From the NCBI GenBank assembly GCA_035236585.1, contig CP141132.1, forward strand, positions 58,253,880-58,317,879: DNA of 64,000 nt, in the 5' to 3' direction. This stretch comes from Warburgia ugandensis (taxonomy: Eukaryota > Streptophyta > Magnoliopsida > Canellales > Canellaceae). A program made the position numbers and the translations under genes. Positions 24,001 through 36,000 of this stretch are shown piece after piece. The stretch's first letter is position 1; each line of letters begins with the position of its first letter. Below the pieces are notes generated by a model. That model worked only from the letters and a program-made list of their open reading frames with translations. It did no database searches and was not told the DNA's origin.

Positions 24001-27000
24001 AGAATCAGTCTGTTCTCATGCTTGGGAGGTGTACCACAGAAGCTATTTTCTTACTAAGACAATTGGTAGAGAAATATAGGGAGAGGAGGAAAGACCTCCA
24101 CATGGTCTTTATCGAATTAGAGAAAGCTTATGATAGAGTCCCTGGAGAGTTAATATGGAAGGTATTGGCGAGAAAGGGGTTTCACAGGGATATATAGACA
24201 TAATTAAAGATATGTATGAGGAAGCAGTAACAAATGTTAAGACAACTAGTGGTGAGACCAGTGATTTTTCTATCACTAAAAGATTGCACCAAGGATTGGT
24301 GTTGAACCCATACCTTTTCACATTGGTTATGGATGAGTTAACAAAACATCTGCACACAGAGATTCCCTGGTGCATGCTATTTGCAGATGATAGAGTCTTA
24401 CTTGATAAGACGTGGGAGGGTGTAAACACAAAGGTACAGTTATGGAGAGAAGCATTAGAATCTAAAGGATTTAAAATCAGCCAAACCAAGACAAAATATA
24501 TGGAATGCAATTTTAGTAAGGAGAGGAGTAGGAGTGGAACACCAGTCAAGATTGATAACCAAGAAGTCCTTGTAAAAGACCACTTTCGGTACTTAGGATC
24601 AGTGATTCATGAGTGGAGAGATTGAGAGGTAGGTCACCCAGAGAATCCAAGCGGGTTGGAACAAATGAAGATGTGCATCTGGAGTTTTATGTGATCAGCG
24701 GGTGCCACTCAAACTAAAAGGAAAATTCTATAGGATGGCCATATGGCTGACCATGTTCTACAGATCAGAGTGTTGGGCAGTTAAGGAACATCATGCTCAT
24801 AAGATAAGCGTCGCAGAAATGAGGATGTTGAAATGGATGAGTGGTAAGACAAGAAAAGATAGAATTAGGAATGAAAATATTAGAGAAAATTTAGGGGTAG
24901 CACCAATAGTAACAAGATGAAGGAGATTAGACTTAGATGATTTGGACATGTCCAAAGGAGACCTAAAATAGCACCGGTTAGAAGGAGTGAGGCAATGCAA
25001 GTAGAAGGTTCTAAAAGGGCAAGGGGGAGGCCCAAAAGAACATGGATAGAAGTGGTAAGAAAAGTTTTAAAAACTTTGGGACTAAATGAAGCCATGGTGC
25101 TTAATAGAGAGGAATGGAGGAATAAGATTCATGTGGCCAACCCCCAATTGGGATAAGGTCTTGATGATAATGACGATGATATATATGTATGCAACTTGAT
25201 TTTCTACATCCCTTGCAAATGATAAGGCCAACCTAGTGAACAGAAGTACACCTCTTAAAATTGACAGCAACACCCTCATGAATAGTACACAATTTTTTCA
25301 GTGTATTTCTGTTTTTTTTTTTCTTTTAGCATGTCATAATAGTCTTCTATGATTACTTCGGACCACCATCAAATTCCCATTCAATCTGAAAATCTCATTC
25401 TTCATATTTCTACTATTAAATTGAATGGAAGGAATTTTACGAAGTGGTCACAACCTGCCAAAATATTTCTGATAAGTAGAGAAAAGTTTAAATACGTGAA
25501 TGGAGCAGCCAATGCACCAACAAAGATAGATAAATCCTATGAAACATGGGAGACTAACAATGCCATAGTAATATCATGGCTACTACACTCCATGCAGCCC
25601 GAGATTAGTAGGACATATATGTTACTTCCTACACCTAGAGAAATGGCTTGTTGTGCATAAAACATACTCTAAGATAGGCTTCAGTTCTCAGATTTTTCAG
25701 ATTACAAAACAAGTTCTTAAGACAAAGCAAGGGACTTTTAGTGTTACAGAATATTACAAAAAACTGAGAGGGTTGTTTATAAAACTAGATATGTACCAGC
25801 ATGTTGAAATGGAATCTGCTACAGACACGAAAAAATTGAGAGACATGTTGGAGATGGAGAGAGTTCTCCTGTTCTTCTTAGGACTAAACCCTGAATTCGA
25901 TCAAGTTTGTGACTATGTTCGTCCAAAGAAACCCTTTCTCGATCTCACTGAAGCTTTTACTCTAGTTCGAGGGGCTGAAAGTCAGAAAGAACTATTGGGT
26001 GGCAAAGAACCTATCATGGAAAACCAACCGTGGAGCGCTTAGCGTTGGTATGTGCTAAGTCAAATTTCACTACTATTAATCACAAGAAAGTGGTTGAAAA
26101 GGATAAACGGTGGTGTGACAATTGCAATAAGCCAAGACATACCAGGGAATTCTGCTGGAAATTACATGGCAAGCCTTCTAACTAGAAGAATAATAAAGGC
26201 ACGGACAAAGAAGGAAAAGGCATACAGACAACTGTATAAAATCAGAGTGGAGGTCATTTTGGAAATTCCAAGACGCCTCTATTCAGTAAGGAGCAGTTAG
26301 AGCACCTATATGGACTATTGAGTTAGCCTCAATCCACTGTTAGTACTTCTAGTTGCTCTATTGCTCAAAAGGGTTATCCTTCTATTGCCCTACATACTTC
26401 TTCGGATCATGCACTTTGGTTAATCGAATCAAGTGCTAGCAATCATATGACTAATCTTTCTCAATTATTCTCTTCCTATACTCCATGTCCTAATAATCTT
26501 AAAGTATGTATTGCAGAAGGGTCTTTATCTCTAGTTGCTGGAAAAGGTTCTACTGTTCTTTCCAAAAATTTAACTCTGCAACTATCTTACATGTTCCTAA
26601 CTTGTCTTGTAACCTTTTGTCCATTAGCAAACTTACTCTAGATTCAAATTATGTTGCTAAATTCTTTCCGTCTCTACATGAATTTCAGGATTTGAACTTG
26701 GGAAAGATGATTGGCAATGCTAGGGATGTTGATCATCCCTCTAAACCATTTCAACCATTTTATCTTATCATAGTAACATTTGGGAGCCATCAAGAGTGAA
26801 AAATATTACGAGAACAAAGAGGTTCATTACATTCATTGATGATCATAATTGGGTTTGTCGGGAGTATCTCTTGAAAGAAAAATCCAAGGTTGACAGGGTA
26901 TTTCAAAGATTCTACAATCTAATTGAAACCCAATTTTGGGCAGCCACGATGCACGAAGCTTCTGCATATGCGGGGGTCTTGGGAAGAGGCAAACCACAAG

Positions 27001-30000
27001 GGGTAATAGTACGCAGCCTTACCTTGCATTTTGCAAGAGGCTATTTCCATGCCTTGAACCTGTGACCTCAAGGTCACACGACAACAATTCTACAGTTGCA
27101 CCAAGGCTCCCCTCCAATTGAAACCCAATTCAACACCAAAATTCAGATTTTAAGAACAGATAATGGCAAAGAATACTTCAACTTCATTCTTGCCAAATTT
27201 CTAATGGAACGAGATTTTTTATACCAAACAACATGTGTTGAAATGCCTCAACGAAATGGCGTTGCTGAGGGAAAAAACAGACACCTCTTAGAAGCGGGCC
27301 ATTGTGTTTACCATTAGAGTGCCCAAACATTTTTGATGAGAAGCTGTCCTCACTACATCCTATCTTATCAATAAGATACTATCCCAAGTATGTCAGTTTC
27401 AAACGCCTCTCAAACTTCTATAGGAAACCTACTCCCATGCATGGTTCTTTAGTAATCTACCACCAAAGGTGTTTGGTTGTGCAGTGTTTGTCCATGTCCA
27501 CAATCATAATTGTAGTAAACTTGACCCAAGAGCTCATAAATGTGTCTTTGTTAAATATTCACCAACTCAAAAGGCGTAGAAGTGCTTTGACCCTATCAAA
27601 AATTGATCCTACGTGAGTATGGATGTTACCTTTTTTAAAGATCAATCCTTTTACCCCCAAACTTTTCTTCAAGGGAAGAATCATATAGATGAAGAGAAGC
27701 TTTGGGAAACAATTATTCCCTTGCATGTGCCATCTGTTAGCACCTCACCTCCTCAGCCAGATGTTATTCCTATCACCAATCTCCTTTCCGAACATGAGTC
27801 TATTGTGCCAAAAATTGAAAAGTCTAATGCAGGGAGAGAAATACTACTTGAGAAAAATTCAAAGCTGCATGTTTATAGAAGAAGGCAAAACCAGCATGGT
27901 GAAAAACAACAACTACAACTAGCCTGTCAAGATTCAATTCCGAATACATTAGGTAATTCAAATTCTTCCTTGTGTCCAGAACCTTGTGAATTTCAATATC
28001 TTAATATTCCTATTCCTCACAAGAAAGGCATAAGGTCATTTACCAATCATCCTATATCCCACTTTATATCCTATCACAGATTGTCCTCAAGTTTTAAAAC
28101 CTTTGTTTCTCACCTATCAAATACACAAATTCCTAAGTCTATAGAGGAAGCTCTTACTGTTCTCAAATGAAAAGGGCTATTCTTAAGGAAATGAGGGCAT
28201 TAGAGAAGAATTAGACCTGAGAACTGGTATGTCTCCCTAAAGGAAAAAATCCAATTGGTTGTGTATGGGTGTTTATGGTGAAATATAAGACTGATGGGTC
28301 AATTCAAAAGTACAAAGAAAGGCTAGTGGAAAAAGGATATACTCAGACTTATGTAATTGATTATCAGAAAACCCTCACTCCTGTTGCAAAAATAAATAAT
28401 GTTCGGATCCTATTGTCTTTTGCAGCTATTATGGACTGGCCCTTACAACAATTGGATATGAAGAATGCCTTTCTCAATGGTGAATTGGAGAGGAAGTGTA
28501 TATGCATCTTCTTCCAAGATTTAAAAAAAATTTATACGAACAAAGTACGTAGACTCAAGAAGTCTCTTTATGGTCTTAAACAATCTCCTAGAGCATGGTT
28601 TGATTGATTCACTAAAACAATAAAAGACTATGGGTACTCTCAGAGTCAAACAGATCATACTATGTTCTATAAACATATTGATGGTGGTAAGATTGCTATA
28701 CTTATTGTGTATGTGGATGATATTATTCTCATAGGTGATGATCCTATTGAACAAGAAAGACTAGAAGTTCTTTTGGCCAAAGAGTTTGAGATTAAAAATC
28801 TTGGATCTTTTGACCTATTTCTTGGGTATGAATGTTTATGAAACCAAGGAAGGAATCTTAGTGTCTTAGAGGAAGTATATTATGAATCTTCTTGATGAAA
28901 CTGATATGTTAAGGTGCAAACCAGCTAAAACTCTCATAGATGCAAATTGCAAGTTAAGTGCAAATGTTGGAAACAAGGTTGATAAGAGACAATATCAATG
29001 CTTAGTTGGAAAATTTATGTATTTACCCCACACTCAGCCAGATATTGCTTTTTCCAATCAGTGTTGTGAGTCAATTCATGCATTCACCTCTTGAGGTGCA
29101 TTTGAATGCAGCATAAAGGAACCTCAGATACCTTAAATGGACTCTAGAAAGTGATTATTGTTCAAAAGGAGTAATAGTGCATGTGTGGAAGCATTTACTG
29201 ATGTTGACTGAGCCACCATTATTGATGATAGAAGGTCCATGTATGAATATTGCACCTTCGGTGGAGGGAATCTGGTAACTTGGGAAGCAAAAAGCAAAAT
29301 ATTGCAGCTAGAAGTAGCACCAAAGCTGAATTTCGAGCCATTGCACAAGGAATTTGTGAACTATTGAGGATAAAACGACTTCTAACTAAGTTGAAAATTG
29401 TGTGGAACCAACCTTTGAAGTTATATTTAGATAGTAAAGCAGCTATTAGCATCTCGCATAATCCAGTGCAGCACGACAAAATAAAGCAAATTGAAACTGA
29501 TTGTCATTTTATCAAAGAAAAGCTTGATGAAGATGTGTTGTGTACTCCATTTATTCCTACTAAACATCAAGTGGTAAATATCTTCACGGAGAGTCTTCAA
29601 AGTCAGCAATTTGAATTCCTAATTAGCAAGCTAGGTGATAAGTGTTCAATTTTATATAAAAAGTATGCAATTAGTAGCCTGTGTGTTATAACTTATAGTG
29701 TTAAATTAGGGTTTTTGGTTAGAATTTTGTAACACATGCATTTCTGACCTAATAATTCAAAAGTTTGATATTTTGTAGGTTGAAAAACTAATCCAGAGTA
29801 TGTGAATGATCATAATTTGCTAGGATTTAATTAGTGTTTTACTTCTTTTATAGTCTTGGCGCAATGATATAGTTGTCGTCATGTGACCTTAAGGTCACGG
29901 GTTCAAGGCATGGAAACAACCTCGTGCAAAAATGCAAGGTAAGGCTACATATTATTGACCCTTATGGTCGTTCCTTCCCCAAACCCCGCATAAGCGAGGG

Positions 30001-33000
30001 CTTCCCTTTTCTTCTTTTGTAGGTATTGAGAAGGTAATCCAAAGGCCAAGCTTGATCGAGATAAGAATGAAGGCCATTAATGAGGCTTTCTAATCTAACT
30101 AGGAAACTTAAGCATGCCAAAGCCTAAATATCATCAATCCAAAGCGTGACAAAGGTTCAAGACTATCCTAGGGCAAGCTAGAAAGAAATTGGACAAGCAA
30201 AAAGTGACTAGAAATGGATCTAAGCCCAAGCAATGCATTTCCACCACCTTTGCATCGGAGCCATTCAAGCCACTTAGCCATTAAAGCCGTGAAAAAGGGT
30301 GATAAGCCATATAAGCTACTCAAGCCTTGAAGCCAACCATTGAAGCCACTTAAGCCACTAAGGAATGAGCCATCAAAGTGAGGCATCAAACCAAGGAGGA
30401 GTGTCCCATGGAGCCACACAATTGAAGCATCAATTCAAGTAGCTGTCCTATGTTAAAAGTGTGAATTTTAAGGGATTTTGAGAGATAATTGTAAAAGGTA
30501 AGATGATCATGCATCGAGGGACCCCATCAAGTAAGAAAAATCCACTTTCCAAACCCATTTCCCATACCTAATCCACCATTCATCCTAGAGTTCCATGTTT
30601 TGAAGTCAAGGAAGAAGCCACAATCCAAGAGGAGGATGCCCCCCTCCCCTTGCTTAGTTGGCAAAATCTAGTGGTTTCCTAATTAAGATACCCTAGATCC
30701 AAGTCCATGCCATCATTGTAAAAACCTTAGGTTTTCTTCTAAATTTTCCTCTTCATTTTCTTTCTTATTTTCCTCACTCTTCCCACCATTCATATTCCAT
30801 CCAATTAGGAGGGTGGAGAGCCACTTTCCTTCCAAGGAAAATGGCGCCTGCTTCCCCCCTCCCTTCCTAATTAGGAAACCAACCAACCAGCCAACTCATC
30901 TCTCTCTTATGTCATCCCTATTACATCATCTCTACCTAACTTTCCTCATTTAAACTCCACCTCTTTCCTAGATTAACCATTCATCAAATTGGAAGCTACA
31001 ACATCAATATATATCTCCATGGTCCCAACATTTTTTCTAAGTAAAGGTGGGCGAGACACCTTAAAACATAGCTTTCCTATTATGGTTAGCTATTGTTGGA
31101 CTTTAGGCCTTCTTTAATGCTTTTCTTCCTCTAAATTTCTAGTTATTGTTGTTGTTGTTGTTGTTTGCTCTTCAATTCAGGTTAGTACTTTGCTTTCATT
31201 GTTTTAGTTTACATGCCCTAGTTTTCCATTTTTTTGCTTCCTAGTTTACACTCTTCTTTGCACCTAGCTTTCCCTTTCTTCTTTACCTTAATTCCACTAG
31301 TTTTTCTTTGTTATTCACTCAATATCTAAGTTAATTCTTCTGTGGTAGTGACAGCCAAGAGAAGAGCTAGCTTAGAGCCTTAATTTCCCCTTTTGAAATT
31401 CTTGTTTTTCTTCTTCTATATGCCATTAGTTTTAGGTCAATTTCCTTGCCTTAGTTCACCCATTTAGCCTTCTTTTCTCTTGAATTCTTTTCTGATTTTT
31501 ATTTGCATGTCATCATACTTTAAATTATGAGCATTAGATTGCATTGTTGGTGTTGTTAAGATAGGACTTAGGAACTCAGCACAATTTTCAGATTTTGAAC
31601 ATGTATTATGCGTCCAATTTTAAGTGTAATTTGGTGTTGATTTAATAAAGTTCTTTGAGGTTTCTTGTTATAGAATGTTTCTTTCATCAAAGTACTTTAG
31701 ATTTGGGTTGTTTCATTGCATAAAAGTTGTGGTTTCAATTGCTTCCTTATACTTGAATTGTTTGATCTTCTTAAGTAGTTGAAATCTGGAATTTTTCTAT
31801 CTTTAACTTTGTGCTTTGTTTCTAGCTATCAAAACACCTTATTTACTTAAACCCTTAGGAACCCATTTAGCTTTTTAGGTTGTTCATTTCTATCTAGCTT
31901 CAGTTGCATGTTTGTTGGCATTAAAAGAGTCAAATCTGAGTCACTCTTGCACCTATGAACCATGTGCACTGTCCATGGATCATGTGTATGGTACATATGG
32001 TGATCCACCTATGATTCTTGCTTCATTCACTTACTTAATTTAGTTCTAGCAATAGTTTATTCATTGTTTGCATCTTACTTCAGGTTTAGAAAGTTCCCTT
32101 TTTTATTTTTGGAAAGTTCAACCTTTAGGAAGTTTTAGGATTTAGAAAGTGTTAAAATTAGAAAGTCTCTTTAATTGTAGTTTCCATTCACATATATGTT
32201 GCTCATTTCTTGTTCAAGTTAGTTAGATCTCAATGGTTACTTGTTTTTGCATGTTAATTTAGATTTAGAAAGTTTCCTAATTTGATTTTAGAAAGTTTCT
32301 CATTCTAGTTTAGGAAAGTGATAATTTAGGAAAGTTTCTAATTTGAGTAGTTTCCTTAAGATTAGTTGCCTAATTCGATTCATTATAATTTAGCATTAGT
32401 TTCCTTTACTTGCTTACATGTTAGTTAGGTAAGTTTCCATTCTAATTGCTTAACTTTATTTTTAGAAAGTTTCTTCTAATTCTATGCATGTTTCCTTCTT
32501 AGTTTGTTTTAATTTCCTAGTTTAATCACATCTCTATCTCTTTGGCTGAAGTTAATCAATTTAAATAAGATCTAAACTACTGAAAATCAGTGAGATTCCT
32601 CGTGGGATCGACCTCACTCACATACATCTACTATAATTGATTCATGCGCATGTGAGTAATTTTAAAGCTATACCAAGTTTTTGACGCCATTGTTGGGAAT
32701 CGCGATGGATTTGTGGTTGGTTGCTATTTTTAATCGTAGTTTTAGGTTGCATTAGATTAGGATTTTTGCATTGAATTTGCATATTTTGCTAATTCCTCAT
32801 AAATTGATCCATCTTACTTGTTTTGTGCAAGGGGAATTTGGCAAAAGGACCGGTGGCGATCCTATGGGTCAAAGCTTCATCAAATTTGATTGCTTTCTTA
32901 TATTCGGTTTTTCTTTTTATGTGAACTTGTAGTGAGGCCCCATTGTAATTTGCAATTTCTTTATTTCTATTTTGAATGGATTGTATTAATACAAGGCAAG

Positions 33001-36000
33001 TGATGGGTAAAGAGGCCACATTTGATCTTCATCAAAAACCCTACTATAAGTTTCCCTCACCTTATTTACTTTTCTTAGTGTAGTTGCATTTAGTATAATT
33101 TGCATATTTGTTGGTAGAGAATTCATATAGCTTAGGGTCATTCATCTGATTTGTTGCATCTTATTTAGGATTGTTGCATTAAAATGAACTTATCTATTGC
33201 TTAGATAACATATAGGCCACATTGATTTGCTTTCTTGTATTGCATTGCACAATTACTGCTTTATGGTAGATGAAACACATTGACAGTAAGGGCCCCACAG
33301 GAACCCTCATAAAATAAGGACTGGATTTCATCACTAGATCCTTGGCCCACCTAGGTAATCAAATCAATTTCTTGTATATTCACAATCCCAAACCTTGAAT
33401 TTTAATTTAAAATCAAGTAGTGAGGAACTTAGGGTTTCAAGCTTGTAGGAACCTTTTAGAAGGAGGAGATCTATTGTCATTCTAGCAGCTTCTAAGCATC
33501 GTGGTTATAATGGGTATTCAAAATCCAAGTGATTTTCCCACGCCTTTCATTGACGATTGTTGAGGTGTAAACGTCTCCTTCTATAAGAATTGTATTAACC
33601 ACTTTAGAGCATAACCTAACTGGTAAGCAATGGTCAAGCCTGGACAAAAAGAGAAGCTGTCTAGATTTAGGTCTAAAAGCTACCACCCTACTCATTATCA
33701 AAGATTAGTAATTCAGCTTATTAGTGGACTATTAGGGATTAATTGTACATCATTTAGGGTTAAGAGTCACATTTAGTTAAGATGCATCATTTAGTTAGGG
33801 TTTTTCATTAAAAAAAAGAGATAACTCATTCATTGTATACAATGATTTATTTCGTTGTATGTAAAGTTAAGTGCAATGGCCTACCAAACAAGGGTTGGAC
33901 AACCACCTTCATACTATTTCACTCCTACGCCATTACCTTATATGTATCAGACAGAGATAAGGTATACTCCTGATCTATCCAATGCGATTGATAGTCGACT
34001 AGATAGTATGGAAAGTCTAATGAGTAGGTTAATTGCTTCTAGGCAAGATACTGAGGCATATCAACAACCTCAGTATGCTAATTCCAAGGTAGGTCATATT
34101 AAAAACCTCAATATGAGAATTTCTATACCTATTCTAACCAAACATATCCCACTATTTCATGGCCATCAAGCTCTACCTACGATAGATATTATTAGGAGCC
34201 AGTGGATGCACCTACTACATTCACACACCCTAGCAATTATTATTCTAAGACAGACTATAATGGATGGGCTAGGCATCATGACCAACCATGGTCTCAAAAT
34301 TATCAAGAAGAACCATCATAGTCCCACCCTGCTCAACCCTATCAGAACTATCCAGAATATCCAAGACAACCATTATGAGTTCAACCTACCCAACCCTGCT
34401 TCAATACCCCAATGGCATAGCAATACCAGCCATATAAGTCGTTTCCTGAGAAACAATCTTTAGAAGAGATCCAATTTAGTAAAGAGACTCAACAATTGCT
34501 TGTATTTGACTACAGAAAATTTATGGCTGAAAAGTATGAATGGGAAGAGAAAATGAAACTAATAAGGGAAAATATTGAAAGAAACATTACTAAATTTATA
34601 AAAGGGACTGAGGAAATGAAACAAATAAGGGAAATGGAAGAGCATAGGATAGAAATTGCATATGATCATTCTGAGCCACATAGTTATTCACCATCCTTAA
34701 CCATTGATATCGATAATGGGGTGAAAATTGCATATGATCATTTTAAGCCAGAAAGTCCACAACCATCCTTGTAAACCTCCAACTCATATCCACTCTAGTC
34801 ATGTCCTGCTCCTTTTTATGATTATGATGATGACACATCCATTGACGAAGAGCATGAATTTTTAGACACTGAGCCATTAGTGGACACTTCTCCGTGGCAA
34901 GACCAAGTAGAACCCACTACAACTCCTCAAATACAAATCGTCAGATCAAACTTATGAGCCACACCATGAGACTTGGGAAAGAGTGATTAATAAGAGGCTA
35001 CGCATCTAGTGTATTGGAAAACCAGTTAGGTCTCATGCATAGAAGGTTTGCCATGGAAGCTATTTTCCTACTTAGACAATTGATAGAGAAGTATATGAAG
35101 AGGAAAAGGACCTCCATATGGTCTTTATTGACTTAGAAAAAGCTTATAATAAGGTCCCCAAAGAGTTAATATAGTGGGTGTTGGCTGAGAAAGGGGGAGT
35201 GGTAACAAATGTTTGAACCACTAGCAGAAAGACTAGTGATTTCCCTATCACTATAGGATTGCACTAGGGATGGGCATTGAGCATGTACCTTTTCATGTTA
35301 GTTATACGAGTTAACAAAGCATCTGTAGGAGGAGATCTCATGGTGCATGTTGTTTGCAAATGACAGAGTTTTAATTGATAAGACAAGGGAAGGTAAACAC
35401 AAAGCTAAAGTCGTGGAGAGATGCTATAGAGTCTAAAAGGGCAGCCCCAATGCACGAAGCTCCCCCCTATGTGGGGTCCAGAGAAGGGATAGACCACAAG
35501 GATCTATAGTACGCAGCCTTACCATGCATTTTTGCAAGAGGATATTTCCACACCTTAACTCTACCAATGCCCATTCCCAAGCCTGGATGGAAAAGGAGGG
35601 TCTTGCGTCAAGTGCCAGCTAGCAAGGAAGAAGTTGAAGATGATTTTGTTATTTCTTTCCTACTTGCAAATGAATATGCATTTCTATACTAGTTTGTAAT
35701 TAAGAAATGAAAACCATCGCTAGCTTCTTAAAAGTATGGCAATCCTAACATGACATGAATCGAAAACTAACATTCCCTCAAGCTAGGGCATTCCCCATAA
35801 GCGATGCGCTGCATCGAATTGCAAGTGCAATAAAAAAGGGGCAAGGGTTGCTAGGGCGTTCCCCCAAAAGTGACACGCTACATCGGATCCCGAGTGTAGT
35901 GGAAAATGGGCAAGAGCTGCTAGAGCGTCCAATCGGAAGCGATGTGCTGCATCAAAACCCAGGTGCAGTGAAAAGTGGACATGGTTCATGCCATGGAGGT

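Larger units (their letters stand above)
23376..29732 (+). mobile_element. Ty1/copia retrotransposon, interrupted by a LINE and a SINE
   Basis: Order: 5' LTR 23376-23591, tRNA-Met primer-binding site 23592-23603, leader, RTE LINE insert 23949-25183, gag 25349-26300, protease ~26410, integrase 26780-27330 with a SINE at 26936-27115, RT 28164-28860, RNase H 29250-29660. Removing the two inserts restores co-linearity. The 3' LTR and polypurine tract were not found after 29732. Coding regions carry many stops and shifts, so the element is dead. Lineage not assigned. Confidence 0.9.
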
